Shown here piece by piece: positions 1-7,927 of a DNA stretch of 14,864 nucleotides. The position numbers and the translations under genes are program-made. Within the stretch, counting starts at the first letter, position 1. Each line of letters opens with the position of its first letter. The stretch is taken from the NCBI GenBank assembly GCA_029820915.1, contig JALGUI010000024.1, forward strand, positions 1-14,864, read 5' to 3'. Below the pieces are notes generated by a model that saw only the letters and a list, made by a program, of their open reading frames with translations, searched no databases and was not told where the DNA came from. The stretch is from Candidatus Zipacnadia bacterium. Its GTDB lineage: Bacteria; Armatimonadota; Zipacnadia; Zipacnadales; UBA5352.

Positions 1-1993
1 CCGGCGAGTCGGGCTCGAGGCGGAAATCGCGGTTCGCGGCATCCATGAACCTGGGGTCGGCAATCTGTGAGTGCGCGTCCATGCGCGGCGTATACCAGAT
101 GTCCTCGATGCCCTCCTTCTCGCGCCATTCATCCCATGTGAAGCCGAGGAACATCAGCTCCTGCTCCTGCGCGTGCCAGTAGAGGTTGTAGTCGATGATC
201 TTGTTGTAGCTCTGCCACTCGGGCACGAACCGGAAGGGCGTGCTGTCGCCGTCGAGGTAAACGATGTTGTACTGGAACACGTTGGTGCGCTCGGAGTCGA
301 TCCCCAGCCCGAAGCCGCAGAACGCGCTGATGTTGTTGAGTACGGTCAGACACGACGTGCCATGCTGGATGCGGATACCACCGCTGCCGCAATCGTGGCA
401 GACGTTGTTCTCGCACAGCACCCCCGAGCTGCCGCCATCGAGGTAGATGCCGTGGCCGACGCCGTGGGTCTCGCCCACGTGGTGAACGAGGTTCCCCCGG
501 ATCACCGAGCCGGGCGTCAGGCCGAGGCTGTAGATGCCCCCACCGTCCGCGAGTACGCGCATGACGTGGTGAACGTGATTGTGCTCGACGATGTTCTCGC
601 GCGTGCCCGAGCGCACCGTATCCCAGGTCCAGCCCAGCGAGATCCCCGTGTAGCGCAGGTCCGAGACCTCGTTGTGCGAGATGACGTTGTTGCGCCCGTA
701 GCCCATGAAGATGCCGGTCGCGCCCGGGTGGATGTGCCCGCCGTCGTGGATGAAGTTGTTGTCGATCCGGTTGTGGTGCGCCAGCCGCTGGAAGATGGGC
801 GGCCGGTCGGTAGCACCGAGGCGGATGCCCCCGCCCCCGAGGTCGTGCAGGTGGCTGCGCTCGATGGTGTTCCCGGCGCAGTCGGCGTCCAACCAGATGC
901 CGTAGCGGCCCACGTGCGCCACCTCGCAGCCGCTGAGCGCGCAACTGCGCGCCCCGTGGAACTCGAGCGCCGCGCCGAGCCCGTTGGCGGCCTGTGGCGT
1001 CGAGAAGCCCTCCTCCGGCAGCCACCAGGCCGCGTGCTGGAAGGACAGGCCCTCGAACCGGATGTGCTCGACAAAGCGCCCGTCATCCGGCGTGCCGCGC
1101 GCGACCACGAGGTGCTCTAGCGCCGGCGCGACCACGCCCGCCGCGCCGAGGTCTTCATCGCCGAACGGGAGGACGCGCAGCTCGCCGGTGGTGCGGTCCA
1201 GCCGCCACTCGCCCGGCGCGTCACACGCGCCCGGATGGTTCTGCACGAGATACGGGCACGTCGGCATGCCCGGTTTCGGCAGTGGCCAGGCCGCCGGCCC
1301 GCCCAACTCGGCGATGCGCGTCTCCTGGTCAATGGACTTGAGCGGGAAGCTGCCCGCGTTCCAACTGAAGTAGAGCCGGACCTCGACGTCCGCGAGGTCG
1401 GGCCAGGCTTCGAGGTCGCCACGCCGGAACACAAACCGGCTCCTCGACATGCTCGTACCATCCTCTTCGGGGACGCCGCTGACGGTGAGGTGCTGGCCGT
1501 CGTTGGGCGAGCGTGCGTAGATGTAGCGACGCCCGCCGATGAAGAGCTGGCGGAAGACCCAGCCGTGGTCCCGGGCCGCCGCGATGGTCGTGGACCATGA
1601 GCCGTCGGCGTTGCGCTGCAGATCCTTGATGGTGCGCCCGCCTGACAGAACCGGCTGCTCTCCGGGATACGCGGCCCAGGTGATGGGGGCCTGCGCGGTG
1701 CCCGAGTCCTCGGGGCTTAGGCTGAGCGGCTCGTCGAGGTAGTAGACCCCGCCGCGCAGCATGATGCGCATTCCGCCGTCCGGCAGGTCGCCCGTCTGCT
1801 TGAGCCGGCGCACCTCATCGCGGGCGCGCTGCACGGTCGCGAAGGGCACCTGCTCGCTGCCCGCACCGTCGTCGCTGCCATCCGGCGCGACGTAGATCGT
1901 GGCCTCGTCGGCGAAGGCCGTCGCCAGAACGAGCAGCACCAGGACGATCACGCCGAGACCGGACTTCACGCGTACCACGCCGGCTCGCCCCAT
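1..1993 (-). CDS. Secreted right-handed parallel beta-helix protein, C-terminus cut by window edge
   Basis: The reading frame is open from the ATG at 1993 to the left edge, giving about 664 codons with no stop seen. AAGGAG lies 8 nt before the start. Residues 1-28 form a signal peptide: basic start, hydrophobic stretch, then AFA before D29. The mature protein opens with YVAPDGSDDGAGS and PFATVQRARDEVR, the usual entry of secreted beta-helix proteins. A run of beta-helix rungs covers roughly residues 310-610, with Asn-rich turns such as NRIDNNFIHDGG and NNVISHNEVSDL and the block YTGISLGWTW near 448-457. It closes with DPRFMDAANRDFRLEPDSP, which normally sits near the C-terminus, so little is probably missing. 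The fold is typical of polysaccharide lyases, epimerases and some glycosidases. No catalytic residues can be assigned, so the substrate is unknown. It is divergent from the formyltransferase gene (147-bp gap) next to a polysaccharide locus, which suggests an extracellular or periplasmic polymer-acting role. Confidence 0.92.
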   Translation of the reverse strand, partial: MGRAGVVRVKSGLGVIVLVLLVLATAFADEATIYVAPDGSDDGAGSEQVPFATVQRARDEVRRLKQTGDLPDGGMRIMLRGGVYYLDEPLSLSPEDSGTAQAPITWAAYPGEQPVLSGGRTIKDLQRNADGSWSTTIAAARDHGWVFRQLFIGGRRYIYARSPNDGQHLTVSGVPEEDGTSMSRSRFVFRRGDLEAWPDLADVEVRLYFSWNAGSFPLKSIDQETRIAELGGPAAWPLPKPGMPTCPYLVQNHPGACDAPGEWRLDRTTGELRVLPFGDEDLGAAGVVAPALEHLVVARGTPDDGRFVEHIRFEGLSFQHAAWWLPEEGFSTPQAANGLGAALEFHGARSCALSGCEVAHVGRYGIWLDADCAGNTIERSHLHDLGGGGIRLGATDRPPIFQRLAHHNRIDNNFIHDGGHIHPGATGIFMGYGRNNVISHNEVSDLRYTGISLGWTWDTVRSGTRENIVEHNHVHHVMRVLADGGGIYSLGLTPGSVIRGNLVHHVGETHGVGHGIYLDGGSSGVLCENNVCHDCGSGGIRIQHGTSCLTVLNNISAFCGFGLGIDSERTNVFQYNIVYLDGDSTPFRFVPEWQSYNKIIDYNLYWHAQEQELMFLGFTWDEWREKEGIEDIWYTPRMDAHSQIADPRFMDAANRDFRLEPDSP

Positions 1994-2021
1994 GTGCGCC
2001 ACTCCTTCTGGATGAGTGTAC

Positions 2022-2036
2022 GCCTGCGACGCAGGC
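2022..2036. promoter_or_regulatory. Perfect palindrome in the divergent intergenic region
   Basis: The 147-bp gap between the divergent beta-helix and formyltransferase genes contains GCCTGCG-A-CGCAGGC, two perfect 7-bp arms around one base. It lies 29-43 bp upstream of the beta-helix ATG. An odd-centred palindrome between divergent starts could be an operator, or simply a hairpin in the beta-helix leader. No convincing -10/-35 pair is visible for either gene in this GC-rich gap. Confidence 0.3.
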
Positions 2037-2140
2037 CCTTCCTGACGAGAGCCGCGCGACCTCCCGACGCGGGGCAGAGGAGTCGCTTGCCGGCGCTGCG
2101 AAGTTGGCGGCGCAGGCAGGATCGTCGCGGGAGGTCGCCG

Positions 2141-2908
2141 ATGCCCGAGCGCACGCCGATCAAGGCCGCGATCATCACCCAGGACGAGCCCTTCGCCGTG
2201 CCGGTGCTGCTCGACGAGCTCCTGGGCCGCAAGGCAGACCGCGTCGCCGCGGTCTTCATCGCCCCGCCCACCTCGAAGCGCGAGAGCTTCCGCGACCTGG
2301 TCGGCCGCTGGCGTTCGGTCTTCGACCCGGCGACCTTCGTGCGCTACGGCCTGCGCTACGTGAAGGCGAGGCTGCTCGGCCCGCGGCCGGCGCGCGTGGC
2401 GGCGCGCTACGGCGTGGCGGTTGATGAGGTCGCGGACGTGAACACTCCGGAGTTCCTCGACCGCCTGCGCGAGATGGCGATCGACCTCGTGATCTCGGTG
2501 GCGTGCCCGCAGATCTTCCGCCGCGATATCCTCGCGCTGCCGCCGCTGGGGTGCATTAACGTTCACTCGGCGCCCCTGCCTCGCTACCGGGGGATGCTCC
2601 CGACCTTCTGGGTGCTCTACCACCACGAGCCGGAGACGGCGGTCACCGTGCACTTCATGACCGAGGAGCTCGACGACGGGCCGATCATCCTGCAGGAGGC
2701 CGTGCCCATTCCGGAGGGCGAGACGCAGGCGAAGCTGATGCGCCGCTGCAAGGTCGTCGGGGGGAGGCTGCTCTCACAGGTCATTGACCTGTTCGAGATG
2801 GACGCTGTGCAGCCGCGGCCTAACTCGCGCGAGGAGGCCACGTACCACTCGTTCCCCACCGCCGACGAGGCGCGCAGGTTCCGATCAGAGGGCGGCAGAT
2901 GGCTGTGA
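2141..2908 (+). CDS. Formyltransferase (formyl_trans_N family), probable sugar N-formyltransferase
   Basis: This 255-residue protein belongs to the N10-formyltetrahydrofolate-dependent formyltransferase fold. The signature INVHSAPLPRYRGMLPTFW (139-157) contains the expected catalytic Asn140 and His142. TEELDDGPIILQE (174-186) supplies the catalytic Asp, most likely Asp178 by alignment with the LDTG motif of methionyl-tRNA formyltransferase. The C-terminal domain of that enzyme is absent, and the gene sits in a polysaccharide locus, so formylation of an amino-sugar nucleotide is the best inference. The tRNA enzyme or a purine-type formyltransferase is less likely. The ATG at 2141 is chosen because GGGAGG stands 6 nt upstream. 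The frame extends left to a GTG at 1994, but those residues are Arg-rich and unlike the family. It is the only plus-strand gene, ends 34 bp from the convergent membrane GT2 gene, and must have its own promoter. Confidence 0.9.
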   Translation: MPERTPIKAAIITQDEPFAVPVLLDELLGRKADRVAAVFIAPPTSKRESFRDLVGRWRSVFDPATFVRYGLRYVKARLLGPRPARVAARYGVAVDEVADVNTPEFLDRLREMAIDLVISVACPQIFRRDILALPPLGCINVHSAPLPRYRGMLPTFWVLYHHEPETAVTVHFMTEELDDGPIILQEAVPIPEGETQAKLMRRCKVVGGRLLSQVIDLFEMDAVQPRPNSREEATYHSFPTADEARRFRSEGGRWL

Positions 2909-2942
2909 TGCGGCCGCTCCGCGCGGGTGAGGGGGGTCAGCT

Positions 2943-4106
2943 CTACTGGCTCTCTACGGACCGGGCGGGCTCGTGGATCTGCATCCGGCGGCCGAGCAGG
3001 AAGCTGATCAGCCCGCGCAGGAAGGCGATGTTGGCTACCACCACGCCCATTGGGATGGCCAGCACCGGGAGTTGCGAGATCGGCGCCCGCCTGAGCAACA
3101 GCCCCAAGGCCGCCAGGCTGTAGAAGCCGACCTGGACGAGGAACACGACGCCGTAGAACGGCAGGAAGTACAGGGCCCCGCTCGTAACCAGCATGCCGAT
3201 GAGCCACAGCGGGGACATCCAGCGCAGCACCTTGTGGGAGATGACGCAGAAGGCGTAATCCGGGTAGTTGAGTGGGTTCATGATCGCCGCGTTGCGCGAG
3301 ATCGTCGTGAGACTGCGCACCACGCGCCGCGTGCGCGACTGGAGCTGGCGATCCACGTCGCCGTCCATGTAGTCGTAGACCCCGATGTCCGCGACCTGCA
3401 GCGCGCGGCCGCCCTGCGACACCACCTTGAGCACGAGGTTGAGGTCGTCGCTCGCATCGTCGTCCAAGATCGGGAACTTCTCGCGCCTCACCGCGATGCA
3501 CGCCCCGGAGCCGATGAAGGCCAGGCCCGCCCGCGCCTCCATCTGCCGCAGCCGGCTCTCGAACCGCCAGTACAGGGCCTCGGTGAAGTTCAGTGGCGTG
3601 TGCTCGAAGGGCACCATGTTTACGGTGCCGACCACCACCCAGATCCTGTCGTCGCCGAAGTGCGAGGCCAGCTTGCCGATCACGTCGGGTGCAAACTTCG
3701 TGGAGGCGTCCGTGAGCACCAGGATCTCGCCCGTTGCGGCCTCTGCGCCGGCGTTTATCGCCGCGCAGCGCCCGCCCCGCGGCAGCTCCAGCAGCCGCAC
3801 TCTGGCGTCCTCGTCGCTCAGCGCCTGCACCACGTCGTTGGTGCGGTCGGACGAGCCGTCCGAGGCGATGAGCACCTCAAGCCGGTCGGCGGGCCAGTCG
3901 AGGGCCAGCAGGTTGCGCACGCGCTGCTCGATCGTGTCCTCTTCATTGTAGGCGGGCACCACGATGGAGATCAGGGGCTTCTTCTCGTTCTTCTGCACCG
4001 GCTCGGGGCGCAGCGAGGACAGGATGAGGATGACAAAGGGGTACGTAATGTACGGGTGAATCGTCAGCGCGAAGAAGACCCAGTATAGCACGATGAGCAC
4101 CAGCAT
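2943..4106 (-). CDS. Membrane-anchored family 2 glycosyltransferase (COG1215-like)
   Basis: This 387-residue processive-type GT2 has an N-terminal membrane segment (about 1-31). A GT-A domain follows, with ISIVVPAYNEE near 46-56, ASDGSSDRT near 81-89 and TDAS at 132-135 in the metal-binding DXD position. The acceptor-side block includes GSGACIAV near 199-206 and DDDASDDL at 215-222. QSRTRR (256-261) replaces the QxxRW motif of cellulose and hyaluronan synthases and lacks its Trp. Two or three hydrophobic segments follow at about 298-375. The ATG at 4106 has GGAGGG 8 nt upstream. A TTG further up at 4193 gives an unlikely Arg-rich extension. The fold is that of enzymes that transfer sugars at the inner face of the membrane, and some family members also extrude polymer. 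The incomplete QxxRW motif argues for single-sugar transfer. It stands apart from the upstream genes behind a 228-bp gap with leader-like features. Confidence 0.92.
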   Translation of the reverse strand: MLVLIVLYWVFFALTIHPYITYPFVILILSSLRPEPVQKNEKKPLISIVVPAYNEEDTIEQRVRNLLALDWPADRLEVLIASDGSSDRTNDVVQALSDEDARVRLLELPRGGRCAAINAGAEAATGEILVLTDASTKFAPDVIGKLASHFGDDRIWVVVGTVNMVPFEHTPLNFTEALYWRFESRLRQMEARAGLAFIGSGACIAVRREKFPILDDDASDDLNLVLKVVSQGGRALQVADIGVYDYMDGDVDRQLQSRTRRVVRSLTTISRNAAIMNPLNYPDYAFCVISHKVLRWMSPLWLIGMLVTSGALYFLPFYGVVFLVQVGFYSLAALGLLLRRAPISQLPVLAIPMGVVVANIAFLRGLISFLLGRRMQIHEPARSVESQ

Positions 4107-4112
4107 GCGATT

Positions 4113-4146
4113 GACCCTCCACGCCTCGCGACCCTCCGCGAGAGGC
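4113..4146 (-). promoter_or_regulatory. Hairpin and duplicated Shine-Dalgarno sequence before the membrane GT2 gene
   Basis: On the minus strand, GGAGGGTC occurs twice, at 4137-4130 and 4120-4113. The second copy is the ribosome site of the membrane GT2. The first lies mostly in the loop of a hairpin whose arms (plus-strand 4123-4130 GCCTCGCG and 4137-4146 CGCGAGAGGC) pair over 8 bp with a 2-nt bulge. The hairpin starts 4 nt after the stop of the 22-codon ORF. The layout suggests translational or attenuation control; there is no T-tract, so it is not an intrinsic terminator. Confidence 0.35.
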
Positions 4147-4150
4147 GTTG

Positions 4151-4219
4151 TCACCCTCTGGTGCCGCGGAGCGACGAAGGCATCTCGGCGCAAGACAGCC
4201 GAGGCCTCCGCCGACGCAT
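4151..4219 (-). CDS. Possible 22-residue leader peptide
   Basis: An ATG at 4219 is preceded, after exactly 8 nt, by AAGGAGGT (4235-4228), the strongest ribosome-binding site in the window. It opens a 22-codon ORF beginning MRRRRPRLSCAEM and ending in TGA at 4151. Seven residues are Arg, four of them consecutive at codons 2-5 and including an AGG codon. The stop is followed by a hairpin (4146-4123) and the membrane GT2 start at 4106, as in translation-coupled leaders. The ORF's GCCTCG (4205-4200) can pair with the hairpin's CGAGGC arm, giving a possible competing structure. No homology is recognised. The same frame stays open upstream, so in GC-rich DNA the ORF could be chance. The ribosome site is the main evidence. 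Confidence 0.3.
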   Translation of the reverse strand: MRRRRPRLSCAEMPSSLRGTRG

Positions 4220-4334
4220 GGCGGGCGACCTCCTTCGTCTGACAGTCCAGGGCCCAAGCTGTTGCGCCCCGCCCGATCGCCTCACTGTCCCTGCGACTAG
4301 CCGTTGGCGCGGCAGGCCTGTCGCCCGCCTGGTC

Positions 4335-5387
4335 TCAACATGCGCCAACTTCGCCGGAGAGCCCGTCATCGCCTGCAGACCTCGACGCGGTGTAGCGCCG
4401 CCACACCTGGCTCGCCAGTCCACCCGGCCCGCCCCACCGCCGCGTGGTGTCCACCAACCCACGGTAGCGTTGGTAGCCGGTGGCCACGACTCCGAATGCC
4501 GGGTAGCTGACCTTCGACAGCCTGTGCAACGCCCTATGTGTCGGCGCGATCTCCGGCAGGTCGTCAAGCCACGCGAGCAGTTCGCGAGCCTGGTCGTGTC
4601 CTCCTTCGCGGTAGCACTCGGCGGCCGAGGTGATCGCGCGGTGCCCCAGCGCCCGCGCGTACTGCCTGCGCGTCAGAGGTGAGTCGGCCCGCGTGTCGGG
4701 GTTCCAGCGCGCCAGGGAGCGCAGGCGCCAGATCCCCCGCCGCACCGAGCTCTTTGAGCCCCGGCTGTCCGCGATCCGATAGATCACGTACAGCGGCTCG
4801 TTGAGTTCCACGATTGTGTGGCCGGTGCCCGCCAAGCGGTAGATCATCTCCTGGTCTTCGAGATGGGCCATTGAGGCGTCGTAACCGCCGATCGCGACGA
4901 ACACCTCGCGCCGCAGCATCAGCGAGGCGAGCACCGGATGGTAGCCCCAGATCAGGTCCGCCAGCTCGAACTCGATGATGGGCGGCCGCCGCGGGCTGTT
5001 GAACAGGTAGCGCCTCGGGCCGACCAGCACCCAACCGTTGGTGCCGCAGCAGTCCACGTCCGGACGCTCGCGAAGGACCGCGAGCTGGTGCTCGGCCTTC
5101 TCGGCCGCCCACTCGTCGTCGGCGTCGAGAAAGGCCACGAGTTGGGCGACACCCTCCGCCGCGCCGCGGTTGCGCGCCACGCACGGCCCCGCGTTCTCCT
5201 GCCGGATGCACCTGACCTCCGGGTACTCCGACCCGATGATCTGGGGTGTCTCGTCCTCGGAGCCGTCGTCCACCACGATCACTTCCAGGTCCTGGCAGGT
5301 CTGGGCGCGCAGCGAGTCCAGCGCCCGGCGGATCGTGCCCGCCGCGTTGTAGGCCGGAATGACCACGGTGATCGCGGGCGACGTCAA
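4335..5387 (-). CDS. Family 2 glycosyltransferase (GT-A), paralogue of the 8145-9173 gene
   Basis: This 350-residue soluble GT2 starts with AITVVIPAYNAAGTIRRAL. Key motifs are VVIPAYN (8-14), VVDDGSEDET (38-47), and FLDADDEW (86-93), which holds the metal-binding DXD. An acceptor-side block runs about 155-200 and includes LMLRREVFVAIGGYDA and NEPLYV (196-201). After about residue 235 comes a helical, TPR-like tail (SPLTRRQYARALGHR, then ARELLAWLDDLP). The start is TTG at 5387: AAGGAG stands 8 nt upstream and the product then begins directly at the GT2 fold. The frame runs further left without family-like sequence. It lies 65 bp behind the Wzy-like gene and is probably co-transcribed with it. 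It likely adds one sugar to the lipid-linked repeat unit on the cytoplasmic side; donor and linkage cannot be read. It matches the other soluble GT2 in the core motifs and also in the C-terminal tail. Confidence 0.92.
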   Translation of the reverse strand: MTSPAITVVIPAYNAAGTIRRALDSLRAQTCQDLEVIVVDDGSEDETPQIIGSEYPEVRCIRQENAGPCVARNRGAAEGVAQLVAFLDADDEWAAEKAEHQLAVLRERPDVDCCGTNGWVLVGPRRYLFNSPRRPPIIEFELADLIWGYHPVLASLMLRREVFVAIGGYDASMAHLEDQEMIYRLAGTGHTIVELNEPLYVIYRIADSRGSKSSVRRGIWRLRSLARWNPDTRADSPLTRRQYARALGHRAITSAAECYREGGHDQARELLAWLDDLPEIAPTHRALHRLSKVSYPAFGVVATGYQRYRGLVDTTRRWGGPGGLASQVWRRYTASRSAGDDGLSGEVGAC

Positions 5388-5419
5388 CGGCGGCTCTCCT
5401 TCCTGATGTCGCGCGGCAC

Positions 5420-5440
5420 GGTCGGACGAGCGTCCCGACC
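5420..5440. other. Small intergenic hairpin
   Basis: GGTCGG (5420-5425) and CCGACC (5435-5440) form a perfect 6-bp stem that can extend inward by three pairs past a one-base bulge. It lies in the 65-bp gap between the Wzy-like gene and the TTG-started GT2. There is no T-tract, so a terminator is unlikely. It could be an RNA processing or stabilising element, or chance in GC-rich DNA. Confidence 0.25.
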
Positions 5441-5452
5441 AGTCGTGGCCGG

Positions 5453-6790
5453 TCACGTGTCGCCGGCGGAGTCCGCCACGGTCAACTGGGGCGTCTCGGA
5501 CAGCCCCGATTGCGCTCTTCCGAACTCGTACGCAACCGAGGCGAGCGCGCCCAGCACGTAGATGTAGAAGTCGTGCCTTATCGGCTGGAACTGCGCGTAC
5601 AGCATGATCGCCAGCAGCGCCGCCATGATCGCGGCGGCCAGCGAGGCCCTGCCGACGTCGCCACCCTTCAGGTACGTGCGGTAGGCCCGCCAGGCCCGCA
5701 CCAGGGCCACGCCCACGAAGGCCAGGAATATCCCTAGGCCGATGATACCCAACTCGCTGCCGAACTCCAGAATGATGTTGTGCGGCAGCCACTTGCCGGT
5801 ACCGAACACTTCCTTTGTGTAGATCATCAGGTTACCGGTGCCGATCCCGACCAGCCAATGTTCCCGGAATATCTTGACCCCCATCAGGAACTGCAGCACC
5901 CGCCGCACATCCCCGCCCTCGACCGCGCCGAGGTCGCCCGCCTCCGCCATGCTCATCATCCGCTCGGCGTAGCGCGGGTCGATGGCGAGGATGGCGCCGG
6001 CCACAAGCACGGCCACGATCGCGAAGGTAAGGTACTCCCGGCGGCGGTGTCCGATCAGCGCCATGTAGACCGCGACGACAAGTCCGATGGCCAGCAGCGC
6101 GGCGCGGCGGAAGGTAAAGTACACCGTGACCAGGCTACAGATCGCCCCGGCGAGCCCGAACAGGTTCTCGCGCCGGTTCGCGCCGAAGGCCAGGTGGTGC
6201 AGGGAGAAGGCGAAGGCGATCACGGCCCAGCGCGCGTAGATGCCGATGTAGCCCCGGATCTCGGGGTCGGCCGCCTTCAGCCCTCCCCACAGGCGGAAGA
6301 GGAAGGGCAGCTCGACCGCGGCGATCACCACGTCCGCGAAGCCCATCACCACGAACAGGTAGCCCCACCAGCGCAGGTGATCCCGCTTCACGGTGTAGTT
6401 GATCACCAGGAAGTAGACGCTGATGGGGATCGCCATGCGAAACAGCCACGGCAGCCCATAGTTCGGGTTATAGGCCCACAGCAGCGACGCGGCGGCGAAC
6501 ACGAACAGGCCGATCAGCAGCTTGAGCGGCAGGTCGATCCGAACCCGGGTCCTGCGCGGCCACTGCAGCGCCGCCAGCACCACGAAGGCCAGCGGCAACA
6601 GCATCATCAGCTTGTAGATCTCGATGTCAATGACCACGTCGGCCGACTCGCCGAAGCCGATCAGCGACTGCCGAGTGTAGCGCGACAGGCGCGAGAACAC
6701 GGCCGCCATGACGAACAGCAGGCCCAGCGGGAGGTGCTGAGCCACCCGCGTGTGTCCTCGGACTTCAGTCTCGCCTGTCTGGCCGCTCAT
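5453..6790 (-). CDS. O-antigen ligase / Wzy-type polymerase family membrane protein
   Basis: This is a 445-residue polytopic membrane protein with about ten to twelve hydrophobic segments. The Wzy_C/O-antigen ligase signature is present: FTFRRAALLA with the conserved Arg pair at about 228-229, then a long loop leading to HWLVGIGTGNLMIYT (GxGxG near 315-319) and WLPHNIILEFGSELGIIGLG, with His337-Asn338 matching the conserved HN. The loop from about 270 to 345 would be the large periplasmic loop carrying the active site. The role is joining undecaprenyl-linked repeat units (polymerase) or attaching polymer to an acceptor (ligase); sequence alone does not separate these. Because a flippase is in the same locus, polymerase is the better inference. 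The ATG at 6790 is used because GGGAG lies 6 nt upstream; a GTG at 6814 has no ribosome site. It starts 48 bp after the GT4 gene and precedes a GT2. Confidence 0.91.
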   Translation of the reverse strand: MSGQTGETEVRGHTRVAQHLPLGLLFVMAAVFSRLSRYTRQSLIGFGESADVVIDIEIYKLMMLLPLAFVVLAALQWPRRTRVRIDLPLKLLIGLFVFAAASLLWAYNPNYGLPWLFRMAIPISVYFLVINYTVKRDHLRWWGYLFVVMGFADVVIAAVELPFLFRLWGGLKAADPEIRGYIGIYARWAVIAFAFSLHHLAFGANRRENLFGLAGAICSLVTVYFTFRRAALLAIGLVVAVYMALIGHRRREYLTFAIVAVLVAGAILAIDPRYAERMMSMAEAGDLGAVEGGDVRRVLQFLMGVKIFREHWLVGIGTGNLMIYTKEVFGTGKWLPHNIILEFGSELGIIGLGIFLAFVGVALVRAWRAYRTYLKGGDVGRASLAAAIMAALLAIMLYAQFQPIRHDFYIYVLGALASVAYEFGRAQSGLSETPQLTVADSAGDT

Positions 6791-6838
6791 CGCGCGCTCC
6801 CGGCCCACACCCACGACGCCCCGCGCGCGCCCTGGGCA

Positions 6839-7927
6839 TCAGCCCTGGCGCGCATTGCTCAGCGACTCCCGGATGACCTCGAGCAGCCGGTGCCCTATCG
6901 CCTGATACGAGAACTGCTCCTCGGCGACCTGCCGCGCCCGTTCGCCCATCTCTCGCCGGTGCTCCGGGTCCGTCAGCAACCGCTCGAAGGCGGGCAGGCA
7001 CTCCTCGACACTCGCGTCATCTGACAGCGAGTAGCCGGTCACGCCGTCCTCGAGGTTCTCGACCAGCGCCGGGTAGTCGTTGACCACTACCGGCGTGCCG
7101 CATGACCATGCCTCGACGATCACGTTGGGGCACGCGTCGAAGTACGAGAAGTGGCAGAAGATGTCGGTGCATTGCTGCAGCCGGTGCATGTCGTCCACCC
7201 AGCCGGGCATAATGATGCGCGGGTGGTCGAGCAGCTCCCGGTTTCGGTGCTGGAAGTCGTCCGTCAGGCGACCCCCGCCGGCGATCACCACCGCGACGTC
7301 ATCGTGCGCATCAACCACCGCCCGCAGCACCGGCAGGAAGCGATCGAGGCCCGCGATCTTCTGCACATACTGGAAGATCATGGCCAGCGAGATGACGTGG
7401 CGGTACGGGTAGCCGAGTTCGCGCTTCAGGGCCTGCCGGTCCGCCACCGGGCGGAACAGTTCGGTGTCTATGGCGATGGGAACCGGCGCCAGCTTCTGCT
7501 GCCCGCAGCCGGTGTGCTCGTGGATGCTGTCGGCCAGCGATCGCGACACCGGCACCGCGACGTCGGACAGATGGATCGATCGCCCCAGCACCCACCGGCC
7601 CCAGGCGACCTTAAGCGGGTTAGCGCGTCCCTGCCGGCGCAGGTCGTCGTACTCCTGCCACGGGTCGCCGCGCCACCGCACCAGCACCGGCCGACCGGCG
7701 CGTCTGCCGACCATGGCGAGCAGCAGGCAGATGGGGCCGGGTTCGTGGGAGAAGATCACGTCCACGTTGCTGTTGGCCCCGAGGCGGGCGACATCCCGCG
7801 CCCAGCTCAGCTTGCCCCGCAGGCCGCGGCTGGCCGGATGGGCGCGCACCACCTCGATGCCCGCCGCCTCGAGCGGCCTGCACAATCTGTCGGCGCGCGG
7901 CCTGTATGTAACGACGAGTGCTTTCAT
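6839..7927 (-). CDS. Family 4 glycosyltransferase (GT-B)
   Basis: This 362-residue GT-B glycosyltransferase begins MKALVVTYRPRADRL. The N-terminal acceptor domain covers about 1-150. The C-terminal donor domain includes FQYVQKIAGLDRFL with Lys190 at the donor-phosphate position, VVIAGGG (213-219), IIMPGWVDDM, and DACPNVIVEAWSCGTPVV (264-281). The EX7E motif reads D264-x7-E272, so its first Glu is replaced by Asp. The tail RARQVAEEQFSYQAIGHRLLEVI is typical of the family. It probably transfers a sugar from a nucleotide donor to the growing lipid-linked repeat unit in the cytoplasm; the sugar is unknown. The ATG at 7927 fits the fold, but no Shine-Dalgarno site is visible in front of it, unlike most neighbours. 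It opens a second block of genes after a 217-bp gap carrying repeats and a candidate promoter. Confidence 0.93.
   Translation of the reverse strand: MKALVVTYRPRADRLCRPLEAAGIEVVRAHPASRGLRGKLSWARDVARLGANSNVDVIFSHEPGPICLLLAMVGRRAGRPVLVRWRGDPWQEYDDLRRQGRANPLKVAWGRWVLGRSIHLSDVAVPVSRSLADSIHEHTGCGQQKLAPVPIAIDTELFRPVADRQALKRELGYPYRHVISLAMIFQYVQKIAGLDRFLPVLRAVVDAHDDVAVVIAGGGRLTDDFQHRNRELLDHPRIIMPGWVDDMHRLQQCTDIFCHFSYFDACPNVIVEAWSCGTPVVVNDYPALVENLEDGVTGYSLSDDASVEECLPAFERLLTDPEHRREMGERARQVAEEQFSYQAIGHRLLEVIRESLSNARQG

Noticed and set aside
71..1120. A 349-codon plus-strand ORF over the beta-helix gene
   Set aside because: It is low-complexity Ala/Val/Asp-rich sequence. The opposite frame has signal peptide, beta-helix rungs and the usual C-terminal motif, continuous from 1993 to the edge.
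1994..2140. N-terminal extension of the formyltransferase from the GTG at 1994
   Set aside because: The added residues are Arg-rich and unlike the family, and a good ribosome site stands in front of the ATG at 2141.
2909..2942. Intrinsic terminator between the convergent formyltransferase and GT2 genes
   Set aside because: Only GCGGCCGC and a 4-bp stem are present, with no T-tract on either strand.
4107..4193. Longer start of the membrane GT2 at a TTG at 4193
   Set aside because: The extension has no membrane or family features, and the ATG at 4106 has GGAGGG at ideal spacing.
5780..7024. A 414-codon plus-strand ORF over the Wzy-like gene
   Set aside because: It is a His/Gln/Asp-rich mirror product with no domain. 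The minus strand encodes a clear polytopic membrane protein.
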